DNA of 64,000 nucleotides from G965197405 sp965197405 (lineage in GTDB: Bacteria > Chloroflexota > Dehalococcoidia > Lucifugimonadales > JAGWBF01), in contig OZ240206.1 of NCBI GenBank assembly GCA_965197405.1, positions 682,001-746,000 of the forward strand, written 5' to 3'. The translations under genes were made by a program, and so were the position numbers. How positions within the stretch are numbered: position 1 is the stretch's first letter; the number at the start of each line of letters is the position of its first letter. This document shows, one piece after another, positions 8,299 to 17,692 of the stretch. Under the pieces are notes generated by a model that was not told the DNA's origin, made no database searches, and was given only the letters and a program-made list of their open reading frames with translations.

Positions 8299-9606
8299 TT
8301 ATCTATCGCTGGGACCGGTAATGGCCCGGACCCGGCTGCTGCCCAGGGCTATGCCCAGGGCGAGGGCGACCACCAGCGCGCCGCCGATGGCGACGGCCAG
8401 GGGCGCAGATTTATGGTACGCAATCTGGCTGGACATGAGGCCACCCAAGGGTATCAGGCTCCAGGTTATGGAGTAGAAGCCCATGACTCTCCCTCGGAAC
8501 CGGTCCGCCACAAAGGTATGAATGGTAGTCATCACCATCATCAGGTATATGGAGATGGACATATCTCCAAGGAACAACATCAGCATGGAGATCCCGTATA
8601 GCTCGGCGTTGGACGTGATGGCAAAGAGTATGAGAAACACGCCAAAGAAACCGGCCCCTCCGACAATCACCCAACCCCTGTGTTGAAACCTGGTCAGCCT
8701 GGCGCCGACGATGATGCCCGTTAAAGCTCCAAGGCCCGCGGCTCCCATGAGCAAGCCCAGCTTTTGCGCCCCTACCTTCAACACCTCATCGGCAAAAACG
8801 GGCATCAGGAAGACGTAGGACATGCCGAAAAAGCTGACACAGAAGGTCATGCCTATAAGGATGAAAAAGAGAGGAGTTTCTTTGATGAAGGTAAAACCCA
8901 TCATCATCTCTTTGAACACCCGGCCCCCGGCCCGCTCCACCGGTGAGGGTCTCAGGGTCTGGGACACCAGGGAGAGGGTAAGGAATCCGGCTGCGCTGAC
9001 GAATATAGCGGCAGAGATGGCCGTCGTCGGCTCGGAGATAGTCGTCATCTGCTCAACGATTACCCCGGCTATGGCAGGGGCAAAGATGCGCGTGCCCGTC
9101 CAGACTGAGGAGTTGAGGGCCACCGCCGCGGGCAAGGCTTTCCGGTCTATCAGGCGGGGGAAGATGCTCTGCCGGGTGGGGTTGTCAAAGGCCTGCACGG
9201 TGCCGATAAGGAAGGCGCCGACCAGAACGTGCCAATGGGTTATCTCCTTCGTCAAAGTCAGCACAGCCACCCCAAGGACTATCCCACCGGTGATGGACTG
9301 GGTGAGGCCGAGCAGGTGCTTGGGGTTGAGCTTATCGGCGAAGACGCCGCCGAAGAGGTTCAGGAGGATGGCGGGCACAGCGATGGCGGTGCCCATATAT
9401 CCCAGGTATCTGGCATCTCCGTCCAGCTCGTGGGAGATTAGCCATCCCAGGCAGAACAGGACCAGCATCTGGTAGCCGGTGACCGACGCCACCATGCCAA
9501 GCCAGTAGTTGCGAAAGTCGGGGTATCTGAGAGCGCTGGGGAGATGTACTCTTGCCCACAGGGGGGTCAATGACCCCGCGAGCCTGGGCAGGGAGGTCTT
9601 GATCAC
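8299..9606 (-). CDS. Major facilitator superfamily transporter
   Basis: The 435-residue product is rich in hydrophobic segments (about 12 predicted) and resembles the enterobactin-exporter-like MFS group: a cytoplasmic N-terminus with RYPDFRNYWLGMVASVTGYQM, GGVFADKLNPKHLLG in the loop between helices 2 and 3, and TRQSIFPRLIDRKALPAAVALNS after helix 4. These proteins usually export small molecules using the proton gradient. It lies 3 bases downstream of a 72-residue protein of unknown function and is probably co-transcribed with it. The substrate cannot be inferred. Confidence 0.85.
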   Translation of the reverse strand: MIKTSLPRLAGSLTPLWARVHLPSALRYPDFRNYWLGMVASVTGYQMLVLFCLGWLISHELDGDARYLGYMGTAIAVPAILLNLFGGVFADKLNPKHLLGLTQSITGGIVLGVAVLTLTKEITHWHVLVGAFLIGTVQAFDNPTRQSIFPRLIDRKALPAAVALNSSVWTGTRIFAPAIAGVIVEQMTTISEPTTAISAAIFVSAAGFLTLSLVSQTLRPSPVERAGGRVFKEMMMGFTFIKETPLFFILIGMTFCVSFFGMSYVFLMPVFADEVLKVGAQKLGLLMGAAGLGALTGIIVGARLTRFQHRGWVIVGGAGFFGVFLILFAITSNAELYGISMLMLFLGDMSISIYLMMVMTTIHTFVADRFRGRVMGFYSITWSLIPLGGLMSSQIAYHKSAPLAVAIGGALVVALALGIALGSSRVRAITGPSDR

Positions 9607-9609
9607 GGG

Positions 9610-9828
9610 CTAGTCTCTCTGGGGTATGGTGCCCCAGGTCAACTCGTCGGCGTTGGGGACCAGGTTCTTCTCTCTAGCCATATCGCGGACCTGAAGGAGG
9701 GTCGAGTTGACTTCGGAAGTAAGGTATACCCAGTCGGGCTCTTCGGGTATCCAATAGGGGGAATTGATACGCACTACCTTCCTCTCCTGTGCGTTCAGGT
9801 AGATGCCGAACCTGGAGATCTGCTGCAT
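9610..9828 (-). CDS. Hypothetical protein, 72 aa
   Basis: A small soluble protein starting MQQISRFGIYLNAQ and ending WGTIPQRD, with no recognised domain. The start is preceded on the minus strand by AGGAGAGGAAAA, a good ribosome binding site. It ends 3 bases before the MFS transporter gene, so the two are probably translationally linked. I see no basis for assigning a function. Confidence 0.55.
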   Translation of the reverse strand: MQQISRFGIYLNAQERKVVRINSPYWIPEEPDWVYLTSEVNSTLLQVRDMAREKNLVPNADELTWGTIPQRD

Positions 9829-9858
9829 TTTTCCTCTCCTTTGCAGTGGGTCGGGGGG

Positions 9859-10515
9859 CTATCCTCTACTCGCTGTCTCCCGGGTAGCGTAATATCCCCT
9901 GTACTCCGGAGGCAGGAGGGCAGCGATGCGGTACATAATCATGTCAGTCATGTGCTCCAGCAGAGGCCGGCTGAGCTTGCCTTCCACCACAGGAAGGGTA
10001 AAAGGCTCCCCAATTGTGACTTTCATGGGACACATGGGGAAGGCTATCCTCCAGAACCCTTTGATGCTCTCCGTCCCGGTGATGGCTACGGGCAGAATAG
10101 GGGACTGGGACTTGGCAGCTATATATGCCACTCCCGGCTTTCCCCTATTCATCCCCTCACCTCGGCTGCGAGTGGCTTCCGGGAAGAGGACTATCGAGTG
10201 GTCTTGCTTGAGGAGCTTCAGGTTCCACCTCAGGGCGTCTATATCCCCTCCGTCCCGGTCCACGGGGTGGACGCCGACGGCTGTGAAAAGGGAAGAGGCC
10301 ACGGGATTGGAGAACAGTCCGCGCTTACCCAGGAAGTGGAGCTTTCGGGGGATGCTGGATGCCAATATGGGTGGGTCGGCATTGCTCAGGTGGTTGGAGG
10401 CTACAATCAAAGGTCCTTTAGGGGGCACTGCTTCTTTTCCTTCCACCTCCCACTGGGCGAAGGCGGTGAAGCACAGCTTTGCCAGGCCGGTCCCCAGCAT
10501 ATAGCATATAGCCAT
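9859..10515 (-). CDS. plsC: 1-acyl-sn-glycerol-3-phosphate acyltransferase (PlsC-like)
   Basis: This enzyme transfers a fatty acyl group to lysophosphatidic acid to make phosphatidic acid in membrane lipid synthesis. The 218-residue product shows the family's NHxxxxD catalytic motif (NHLSNAD, His42/Asp47) and the substrate-binding PEATRSR segment near 113-119, followed by GKPGVAYIAAKS and PILPVAI. Its start codon overlaps by one base the stop codon of the cytidylate kinase gene, so the two are translationally coupled. This cmk-plsC order is common in bacteria. Confidence 0.9.
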   Translation of the reverse strand: MAICYMLGTGLAKLCFTAFAQWEVEGKEAVPPKGPLIVASNHLSNADPPILASSIPRKLHFLGKRGLFSNPVASSLFTAVGVHPVDRDGGDIDALRWNLKLLKQDHSIVLFPEATRSRGEGMNRGKPGVAYIAAKSQSPILPVAITGTESIKGFWRIAFPMCPMKVTIGEPFTLPVVEGKLSRPLLEHMTDMIMYRIAALLPPEYRGYYATRETASRG

Positions 10516-11192
10516 TAATTCTCCCCTACAAGGTCCATCACTCGCTGGATGACCTGGCCCAGGTCAATATCATCGGTGTCCACCAGTGTGGCGTTGGGCG
10601 CGGGGCGCAGAGGCGAATGGGCCCGACCTGTGTCCAGATCGTCCCTGGCCTCCAGGTCCTTCAGGACCTGGTCGTACTCTACATCGTAACCTTGCCGTGT
10701 CAATTCCATATAGCGTCGCTCGGCCCTCTTGGAGACGGAGGCTACCAGGAACAGCTTGAGGTCGGCATAGGGCAGCACCACCGTGCCTATATCCCTGCCC
10801 ACGACCACGATCCGGCCCTCCAAGGCAATCTCACGCTGCTGTTCGACGAGGGCAGTCCGTACATCCGGGACCTTGGAAACCAGAGAGACTGCCCGGTCCA
10901 CTTCCGGCCGGCGTAGCTCCTCCGAGACCTCCCGGCCATCTACGATGATAACGCCCTCGTCCCCGTCCTTGAGTCCCATGACTGTCTCCCCGGCGAGGCG
11001 GCCAAGGGCGCTCTCATCCTCTACGTCTATGCCTCGGTCCAGCGCCAGCCATGTGATGGCCCGGTACATAATTCCGGTGTCCAAAAACCGGTATCTCAAC
11101 TCTCTCGAGAGCAGCTTCCCCACCGAGGTCTTGCCTGCGGCCACCGGCCCGTCTATTGCTATTATAGCTGGCCTTGGCAATCTCTCGTCCAA
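10515..11192 (-). CDS. cmk: Cytidylate kinase
   Basis: Cmk phosphorylates CMP and dCMP to the diphosphates. The 225-residue product has the P-loop GPVAAGKTSVGK (about 15-26), the LDTGIMYRAITWLALDRG nucleotide-binding segment, and VVGRDIGTVVLPYADLKLFL followed by SVSKRAERRYME, typical of the CMP-binding and lid regions. Size is standard. It is the upstream gene of the cmk-plsC pair and diverges from the PAP2 phosphatase gene at 11290. Confidence 0.95.
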   Translation of the reverse strand: MDERLPRPAIIAIDGPVAAGKTSVGKLLSRELRYRFLDTGIMYRAITWLALDRGIDVEDESALGRLAGETVMGLKDGDEGVIIVDGREVSEELRRPEVDRAVSLVSKVPDVRTALVEQQREIALEGRIVVVGRDIGTVVLPYADLKLFLVASVSKRAERRYMELTRQGYDVEYDQVLKDLEARDDLDTGRAHSPLRPAPNATLVDTDDIDLGQVIQRVMDLVGEN

Positions 11193-11289
11193 ACAGTGTA
11201 GTATGGAGCTACGGCGTCCGCTTTAAGGTCTCGCGTGAAGACCTGCAAGCTATAAGCAGTATACATTACCTGGGCTGGACTGCATAGTT

Positions 11290-11940
11290 ATGACCCTTCT
11301 CTCGAAGATAAACATGGGACAGGCCGGCGTGCTTGCGGCCTCGGGCATTGTGGTCGCCATTTGCTGCCTCGCTGCTATCTTCCACACCTTTCCCGGGGAT
11401 GAAGGCGCCTTGAGAAGGTTCCAGGAGTTCCGGAGTCCCGTGCTGACCGACGCGGCGGTGGCCGCATCCTACCTGGCCTATCTTTGGGTCGCCATAGGCT
11501 CGGTCATCGCCGTCTCTCTAGTCCTGTGGATAGGCCCCTGTATAGGAAGGAGAAGGTCCGACGCGGTGGCCGTTCTTCTCGTATTCATTCCCGACGGAAT
11601 CAATGCAGGCTTGAAAGAGCTGATAGCCAGGCCGAGGCCCGAGCTCTCCCTGCTGGACTCCTCACCGGAGAGCTTTGCCTTCCCCAGTGGGCACTCCATC
11701 CACGCTTTTCTATTTTTCGGGCTACTCATATTCATATTGGGAGAGCTGATAAAGCCTCCCTGGCTGCGGATAGGGGTCCAGGTGCTGCTGGGGCTGGCGA
11801 TACTGTCTGTGGGGGCGTCCAGGGTATACCTGGGGGTCCACTGGCCTAGCGACGTTATCGGGGGCTACCTGCTGGGCGGGTTCTCTTTGATGATAATTCT
11901 GTGGGTGCGAAAAAAGCTCTTTTTTGATGGCCGAGAATGA
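11290..11940 (+). CDS. PAP2-family membrane phosphatase
   Basis: An integral membrane lipid phosphatase of the PAP2 superfamily, acting on substrates such as undecaprenyl pyrophosphate or phosphatidate. All three motifs of the active site are present: KELIARPRP (109-117), PSGH (132-135) and SRVYLGVHWPSD (177-188, with the catalytic His184). Around six hydrophobic segments are visible in the 216 residues. It is transcribed away from cmk. The exact lipid substrate cannot be determined. Confidence 0.88.
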   Translation: MTLLSKINMGQAGVLAASGIVVAICCLAAIFHTFPGDEGALRRFQEFRSPVLTDAAVAASYLAYLWVAIGSVIAVSLVLWIGPCIGRRRSDAVAVLLVFIPDGINAGLKELIARPRPELSLLDSSPESFAFPSGHSIHAFLFFGLLIFILGELIKPPWLRIGVQVLLGLAILSVGASRVYLGVHWPSDVIGGYLLGGFSLMIILWVRKKLFFDGRE

Positions 11941-12025
11941 TTCTTTCTAAGCATGGTGCTGTGATAGGCTTTGATAGAGTGAGATTCACCCCCTGGGACT
12001 TGAACCGGACACCTCCGGAGGTGGG

Positions 12026-12514
12026 ATGAACTGGTTGGACATTGTTATACTGGTGTCAATCGCGTGCATTGCCCTCATCGCTTTGCGACTGGGTGGGGTA
12101 CACGTAGGCGCAACAGGGGTGGGAATACTCGCCGGCATCGCCCTGGCAAGCCGCCTGCATGAGCGGGTCAGTCCCCTCTTCTCCCGGTTCATGGATAGCG
12201 AAAACGGCGCTGAAATTGCCGCCTTCATCGCTATCTTCATCGCAATGGTGATAGTGTCGTTATTGTTGGGTTCCATAGTCCAGGCCTTGTCCCGCAGGGT
12301 GGCGCTGGGATGGATAGACAGGGTGACGGGCCTGGCCCTGGGAGTGGTTGTGAGCCTCGCCATAGGCTCCGCCGTGCTCTCCGCCATACAGAGCTACCCC
12401 ATCCTTGGGCTGGACGACACCATCAGCGCTTCCTTCTTGGGCGCCTTCCTGGCAGACAACTTCGACGTAGTCCTGAGGGGCTTGGCGTTCATCCCCGACG
12501 ACCTGGGCATCTGA
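12026..12514 (+). CDS. CvpA-like membrane protein
   Basis: A 162-residue protein with about four hydrophobic segments. The N-terminus MNWLDIVILVSIACIALIAL, the second helix with GILAGIALASRL, and the LGWIDRVTGLALGVVVSLAIG segment fit the CvpA/colicin V production family of membrane proteins, whose precise role is poorly defined. The start is preceded by CGGAGGTGGG, a good ribosome binding site. It follows the PAP2 gene by 85 bases in the same direction. Confidence 0.7.
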   Translation: MNWLDIVILVSIACIALIALRLGGVHVGATGVGILAGIALASRLHERVSPLFSRFMDSENGAEIAAFIAIFIAMVIVSLLLGSIVQALSRRVALGWIDRVTGLALGVVVSLAIGSAVLSAIQSYPILGLDDTISASFLGAFLADNFDVVLRGLAFIPDDLGI

Positions 12515-12600
12515 ATATAATAGCCTGAATACGACAGAAGGTCCCCTCTCTCGCAGAGACGCAGGAAGCCCATCTCCGGCAAGGACCGGTGCCTCTGTAT

Positions 12601-12730
12601 CAGGGCCTTTCCACTGTCACCCCGACCTTTCATTGTCACCCCGAGCGAAGCGAGGGGTCCAGAGTCCTTGTTATTCGCGCCTCTCTGCTGCCGAAGAATT
12701 TTAGATTCCTCGCTGCACTCGGAATGACAC
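12601..12730. repeat. Dispersed inverted-repeat element, family A, copy 2 (divergent)
   Basis: Contains the family arms GTCACCCCGAGCGAAGCGAGGGGTC and GATTCCTCGCTGCACTCGGAATGACAC around a variable centre. It sits in the 457-base gap between the CvpA-like gene and the HAD gene. The remaining 240 bases (12731-12971) show no gene or clear signal. Confidence 0.8.
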
Positions 12731-12971
12731 ACCCTTTGAAAACATTCTCGAACTGTGCCCTGCCTGGCGTAATGCGGGTGTAATACGTCGGATATGTGGC
12801 GCGGCTGTAAAAAGATTCATAATGTCCCCTGGGTATGGTACAATTGGCTACCCAAACTATCTTGATAAATAGCTTTTTCAGTCCGAATCGGCGTTGCTCT
12901 TCGGTATGAAAAGGGCCCGAGTCCGGGGGACGTGGATGGGATAGCCGGTGCTGCATGGAGAGAAGCGGAAG

Positions 12972-13679
12972 ATGGTTAAAGCGGTTTTCTTCGACTTTTA
13001 CAACACTCTCGTGCGATTTTGGCCTCCGCTGGATGAGATACAGCAAGCGTCGTGCAAGGAACTGGGCCTGAGCGTAAACAAGAAGGAGATACGAAAGGGC
13101 TACTCCATCGCCGACGAGTACATGAGCATGGAGAACGCGAAGAAACCCCTGGCCGACCGCTCCACAGAGGAACGGGACCGCTTTTTCGCCGAATATGAGA
13201 GGCTCATCCTCGAAGGCGCGGGCCTGAGCGTATCCCTGCGTCTGGCACAAGAGGTCTGGCGGATGGCAATTCAGGTCCCCAAGGACTTCGCCCTCTTCGA
13301 CGACGTAGTGCCCGCGCTGGAGACCCTCAAGAGTCGTGATATTGTCCTGGGAGTGATCTCCAATCTACGACGGGACATGGCCGAGCTGAGCAAGCAGCTT
13401 GGCCTGGACCCGTACCTGGACTTCTGCGTCACCTCAGCGGAGGCGGGCGCGGAGAAGCCCCACCCGCTCATCTTCCACACCGCCCTCAAGAGGGCACGCG
13501 TTGCCCCCGAGGAAGCCGTTCACGTGGGCGACCAGTACCAGTCCGACGTTCAGGGGGCCAGGGCAGTCGGCATAGTGCCGGTGCTGGTAGACAGGGAAGG
13601 GTGGTACGAGAGTATCAACGACTGTTCCAGGATACACAGCCTTCCCGAGCTGGACCGGCTGCTGGATGAGGGTCTTTAG
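12972..13679 (+). CDS. HAD-superfamily hydrolase
   Basis: A 235-residue HAD-like phosphatase. Motif I is FFDFYNTLV near the N-terminus (nucleophile Asp, with Tyr in the position often held by Asp/Gly), motif II is the Ser in GVISNLRRD, motif III the Lys in AGAEKPHPLIF, and motif IV HVGDQYQSDVQGA. I prefer the ATG at 12972 over one 24 bases upstream because the conserved core starts at once. Such enzymes act on small phosphorylated metabolites; the substrate is unknown. It converges with mfd, whose end lies 27 bases downstream. Confidence 0.85.
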   Translation: MVKAVFFDFYNTLVRFWPPLDEIQQASCKELGLSVNKKEIRKGYSIADEYMSMENAKKPLADRSTEERDRFFAEYERLILEGAGLSVSLRLAQEVWRMAIQVPKDFALFDDVVPALETLKSRDIVLGVISNLRRDMAELSKQLGLDPYLDFCVTSAEAGAEKPHPLIFHTALKRARVAPEEAVHVGDQYQSDVQGARAVGIVPVLVDREGWYESINDCSRIHSLPELDRLLDEGL

Positions 13680-13706
13680 TCCCCGGCACGACGGCCACGC
13701 ACCAGG

Positions 13707-16700
13707 TCACGGGCCTTCGGCCAGCGCGGGCAACCGCTCCCTGAAGGCCAGGAACCTCTCTAAGACCTCCACCAGGGTCCCCCTCCAGCTGTCTCCCTCC
13801 AGGCGTACCCTTATATGCACCTGCTGGTTGCCCACCCTCGCCAGAGGCCCCAGGGCCTTCTCCAGGGCAAGCCTCGCACCGCCCACGGCTTCTTGCAATG
13901 CAAGGGTAACGGTGGAGTTGGATTGGGTTATGGACTCGACGCCCGCCTCACCCGCCAGGAGCTTCAGGTCCAGCAAGTAAAGCAGGTTCTCCACGACCTG
14001 GTGCAAGGGTCCGAACCGGTCGCGAAGCTCCTCGCGGATGTCGTCCACTTCCTGGCGGCGCTGTGCCCTGGTGAGACGCTGGTAGATGGCCAGCCGCGTG
14101 GGCAGGTGAGAGACGTAGCCCTCGGGTATGTGGGCGGATACGGGGAGGCTCACCCTGGCGGGGGCCGTGGTGGCCTGGTCTTCGACCGGCCCGTTACCGT
14201 TCTGCTCCATCCTTGCCTCCATCACTGCCTCGTTGAGCAAGTGGGTGTAAAGCTCAAAGCCTACGGAGTGGATGTGGCCGCTCTGCTCAGCGCCCAGAAC
14301 GTTTCCGGCGCCCCTTATCTCCAGGTCCCTCATGGCGATTCTGAAACCCGTACCCAGCTCCGTAGCCTCCAGGATGGCCTTGAGCCGCTTGCCCGCCGCC
14401 TCCGTTATACGCGTACGGCGCGGTATGAGCAGGTACGTATAGGCCCGATGGCTGCCCCGTCCCACGCGTCCCCTGAGCTGGTAAAGCTGGGAGAGGCCAA
14501 ACCGGTCCGCCCTGTCTATGATGAGGGTGTTGGCATTGGGTATGTCCAGACCGGACTCGATGATGGTAGTACATACCAGCACATCTATCTCGTCGTGGGC
14601 AAAGGCTACCATGACCTCCTCAAGCTTGCCTTCGGCCATCCTGCCATGACCGACGGCTATCCTGGCCTGGGGGACCAGATTTCTCAGATTGTCGGCCACG
14701 CGCTCGATGGTCCGGACGCGGTTGTGCAGGAAAAAGACCTGACCTCCCCGCTCGAGCTCCCTCACGATCGCTTCCTTTATTATGTCGTCGCTATACTCGC
14801 TTACGTAGGTCTTCACCGGCAGGCGCTCTTCGGGCGGGGTCTCCATCGTGCTCATGTCCCTTATGCCCGACAGACCCATGTAAAGGGTACGGGGTATGGG
14901 CGTGGCGCTGAGGGTCAGCATATCCACTTCCCGGCGCATGCGCTTCAACCGCTCCTTGTGAGCTACGCCAAAGCGTTGCTCCTCGTCCACCACAATCAGG
15001 CCGAGGTTCTTGAACGTTACATCCCTCTGAAGGAGCCTGTGGGTCCCTATAACTATGTCCACAGTGCCGAGCTTCAGACCTTCGATGACATCTTTCTGTT
15101 CCTTGCGAGTGCGGAAGCGGCTGAGTATCTCCACCCGGACGGGGAAGGGGCTAAGTCTCTCGCCAAAGGTGGCGTAGTGCTGCTGGGCCAGCACTGTGGT
15201 GGGGACCAGGAGGCCCACCTGCATACCGTCGTTGATGGTCTTGAAGGCGGCCCGGAGCGCCACCTCCGTCTTGCCGTAGCCCACGTCTCCGCAGACCAGG
15301 CGGTCCATGGGGCGGACCTGCTCCATCTCCTGCTTTACTTCCTGGATAGTCTTTTCCTGGTCGGCGGTCTGCGCATAGGGAAAGGAGTCTTCCATCTCCC
15401 TCTGCCAGAGCGAATCAATGGAGAAGGCGTGGCCCTGGGCAACCTGGCGGGCGGCGTAAAGCTCCAGCAGCTCCTGGGCCATCTCGCGGGTCGAGTTTTT
15501 TACCCGCTCTTTGACTCTGCTCCACTCGGCGGTGCCCAAGCGTGTGAGATTGGGAGTCTGGTCGCCCGTTGCCTGGTAGGGAGAGACCCTATCCAGATGG
15601 TCGGTGGGCACGTAGAGCTTGTCCCCCTCCGCGTATTCCAGGACCAGGTACTCCTTCTGGTCCCCATTGGCTTCCATGTTGGTCGTACCCGCAAAGCGGG
15701 AGATGCCGTGGTCAATATGGACCACGTGCACCCCGGGGACCAGCTCGGACAGGAAGGCTTCCCGCTTGACGGGCGTCCTTACCCTCGGTCGCCGCTCCTT
15801 GGGAGTGCCGAAAAGCTCCGAGTCGGTGAGCAGGGTCAGGGCTTCCCCGTTCAAGGGCAAGGTCCAGCCTTCCCTCAAGGCGCCGCTCAAGAGGCTGAGG
15901 CTGCCCGGCGGCGGTGGGGAGTCCAGCCCGGGAAGGACGGTCGCAGTCACGCCCGCTTCAGCCAGGAGCTCCGAGAGGCGGCGGGCATGGTGGCTCACCA
16001 TCACCACCCTGCCGCCTTCGCCAAGCAGCCGGCGAGCATCGTTGGAGAACAGATGGGGCTTGCCATAGTATGACGGAGGGGGCTGGAAGTCGAGGCCGTC
16101 TTCTCCGCCGGTCCAGCCGCCGACCAGCAGCCTCGGCCTGCTTCCCATCGCCTCCTGGAAGCCGTCCCAGGACAGCTGGGGGGATGGAAAGCCCGTGGGC
16201 AGCTCGCCCCTATCCTCTCTGGCAACCCTCAGCTGCGCGGTCCGGTCTGCCAGCTCCAGGGCCTCCGATTCTATCTCGCCGTCCCTGTCCAGGAGCAGGA
16301 GTCCATCACTGGGAAGATGGTCAAGAAGACACCCGTGATTCAGAAGGCCGTTATACAGGGGTAACTCCTCTACCTCCCTGCCCGAGAAGAGGGAAGCAAG
16401 CTCCTCCTCGAAGCGCTCCCTGGCAGCGGGCGTACAGCGAGCGAAGTCCATCGCGCCGATAATCCGGGAGGCCCGGTCCATGTCCGCCAGCGACGGGAGG
16501 ACCTCCCTGGCTGGTATGACGGTAACTCTATCCACTACGCGCACCGACCGTTGGGAAATGGGATCAAAGAGGCGGATGCTCTCTATCTCGTCGCCCCAGA
16601 GCTCTATCCTGGCCGGCAGAGGAGAGGAAGGCGGGTAGACGTCTATGATGTCCCCCCTGTGGCTGAAGGAACCCGGGACCTCCACGCCCTCCTCCCTCTG

Positions 16701-17261
16701 GTAGCCCAGGGCCACCCAGAGGGAGAACAGGTCCGCCAGGCGTACTTTCGCCCCCACCTCCAGGGTATGGCAAGCCTCGGCGAGCACCTCCGGGGAAAAG
16801 GTCCTTCGCAGGGCTGCCGGGGTGGACGCCACGACCAGAGGAGGTTGGCCGCTAACCCCATTCGCTTCTTTCGCGCTGTCACTATCCCCGTCAGGGCCGT
16901 GCCGGAGGGAGGCCAGGGCCATAATCCGCTGGTTGTTCGTGGCGGCATCAGCCGCGAGGCGCTCGAAGGGCAGCACTTCCGGCTCCGGGAAGAGATGCAC
17001 CGGGGCTGCGTCACCCAGATAGAAGAGGCACTGGTCGTGGAGACGTCGGGCATCTTCGGGTCGAGGCGTGATAACCAGCATAGGGATGCCGAGGCGATGC
17101 CAGAGGGCGGAGACGAGGTATGGCCTGGCCGAATCCGGCGCCGCCGTCCGTTGGACGGTCCTGCCCGACCTGACGCCTTCTACCAGGGCTTGGTAGGAGG
17201 GATGACCGTTAAGTAGCTCAAAAAGACCTTTAAGGCTCATAAGACCGGGAACCGGCACCAC
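13707..17261 (-). CDS. mfd: Transcription-repair coupling factor Mfd
   Basis: Mfd removes RNA polymerase stalled at DNA lesions and recruits UvrA. The 1184-residue product is full length. It contains the N-terminal UvrB-like module, the RNA-polymerase-interacting domain (VVHIDHGISRFAG... region, with EYLVLEYAEGDKLYVP), the translocase with Walker A RLVCGDVGYGKTEVALRA, the DEEQ box (VVDEEQRFGVAHKE), LSATPIPRTL, QLRGRVGRG, and the C-terminal TRCF domain. The frame can start at a GTG at 17261 or at an ATG at 17240 (MSLKGLFELL); the second gives a more typical N-terminus. A strong terminator hairpin lies directly upstream (17266-17300). Confidence 0.96.
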   Translation of the reverse strand: MVPVPGLMSLKGLFELLNGHPSYQALVEGVRSGRTVQRTAAPDSARPYLVSALWHRLGIPMLVITPRPEDARRLHDQCLFYLGDAAPVHLFPEPEVLPFERLAADAATNNQRIMALASLRHGPDGDSDSAKEANGVSGQPPLVVASTPAALRRTFSPEVLAEACHTLEVGAKVRLADLFSLWVALGYQREEGVEVPGSFSHRGDIIDVYPPSSPLPARIELWGDEIESIRLFDPISQRSVRVVDRVTVIPAREVLPSLADMDRASRIIGAMDFARCTPAARERFEEELASLFSGREVEELPLYNGLLNHGCLLDHLPSDGLLLLDRDGEIESEALELADRTAQLRVAREDRGELPTGFPSPQLSWDGFQEAMGSRPRLLVGGWTGGEDGLDFQPPPSYYGKPHLFSNDARRLLGEGGRVVMVSHHARRLSELLAEAGVTATVLPGLDSPPPPGSLSLLSGALREGWTLPLNGEALTLLTDSELFGTPKERRPRVRTPVKREAFLSELVPGVHVVHIDHGISRFAGTTNMEANGDQKEYLVLEYAEGDKLYVPTDHLDRVSPYQATGDQTPNLTRLGTAEWSRVKERVKNSTREMAQELLELYAARQVAQGHAFSIDSLWQREMEDSFPYAQTADQEKTIQEVKQEMEQVRPMDRLVCGDVGYGKTEVALRAAFKTINDGMQVGLLVPTTVLAQQHYATFGERLSPFPVRVEILSRFRTRKEQKDVIEGLKLGTVDIVIGTHRLLQRDVTFKNLGLIVVDEEQRFGVAHKERLKRMRREVDMLTLSATPIPRTLYMGLSGIRDMSTMETPPEERLPVKTYVSEYSDDIIKEAIVRELERGGQVFFLHNRVRTIERVADNLRNLVPQARIAVGHGRMAEGKLEEVMVAFAHDEIDVLVCTTIIESGLDIPNANTLIIDRADRFGLSQLYQLRGRVGRGSHRAYTYLLIPRRTRITEAAGKRLKAILEATELGTGFRIAMRDLEIRGAGNVLGAEQSGHIHSVGFELYTHLLNEAVMEARMEQNGNGPVEDQATTAPARVSLPVSAHIPEGYVSHLPTRLAIYQRLTRAQRRQEVDDIREELRDRFGPLHQVVENLLYLLDLKLLAGEAGVESITQSNSTVTLALQEAVGGARLALEKALGPLARVGNQQVHIRVRLEGDSWRGTLVEVLERFLAFRERLPALAEGP

Positions 17262-17265
17262 GATT

Positions 17266-17300
17266 AGACCAGGGTACTGCCAGATGCAGTACCCTGGTCT
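17266..17300 (-). terminator. 15-bp perfect hairpin terminator between the hydroxylase operon and mfd
   Basis: AGACCAGGGTACTGC (17266-17280) and its exact complement (17286-17300) enclose a 5-base loop. It lies 113 bases past the end of the MoaD-like gene and just before the mfd start, so it probably ends the large-subunit/MoaD transcript. The following bases are not a long T-run, so efficiency is uncertain. Confidence 0.65.
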
Positions 17301-17412
17301 CTATAGGGTCATATTCAGGAGGAGTCATCTACCAACTGCGCGCCGATCACTGTGCAACGTCGTGCAATGACGGTGTGTCTTCTGTCAACCACAACGTATA
17401 TATCAGCGCGGC

Positions 17413-17688
17413 TTAGCCACTTCGCGCCCCTCCTCCGATAGCGGGCACGAAGTGAACTTCGCTCTTCTCGCCAATCTTCTCCAGCAAGCCCATGCGGGCT
17501 ACTTCGCCATCTATGGCCACGGAGATATTGGGCCTGATTTGTCCGTCTTCCACCAGCCGCTCTTTCATCCCCGGGTAGGACTCCTCAAGGGCATCAACGA
17601 TTTGCCGCACGCTGGTCCCTTCGATGTTGACCTGCTTGACGCCGCCACTGAGGGATTGGAGCATGGTAGGGATGAACACGGTCGGCAT
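17413..17688 (-). CDS. MoaD/ThiS-family ubiquitin-like sulfur carrier protein
   Basis: The 91-residue product has the beta-grasp pattern of MoaD proteins: MPTVFIPTMLQSLSGG at the N-terminus, a helix containing IVDALEESYPGMKERL, and the end VHFVPAIGGGARSG. MoaD normally ends in a free Gly-Gly that is adenylated and thiocarboxylated. Here four residues follow the glycines, so the protein would need trimming or has another role. It starts 4 bases after the end of the molybdenum hydroxylase large-subunit gene, which suggests a role in molybdopterin or sulfur supply to that enzyme. Confidence 0.75.
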   Translation of the reverse strand: MPTVFIPTMLQSLSGGVKQVNIEGTSVRQIVDALEESYPGMKERLVEDGQIRPNISVAIDGEVARMGLLEKIGEKSEVHFVPAIGGGARSG

Positions 17689-17692
17689 GGCC

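Noticed and set aside
13815..16073. A 752-codon open frame on the plus strand opposite mfd
   Set aside because: It is the antisense shadow of a highly conserved GC-rich gene; its translation has no recognisable domain and low-complexity composition.
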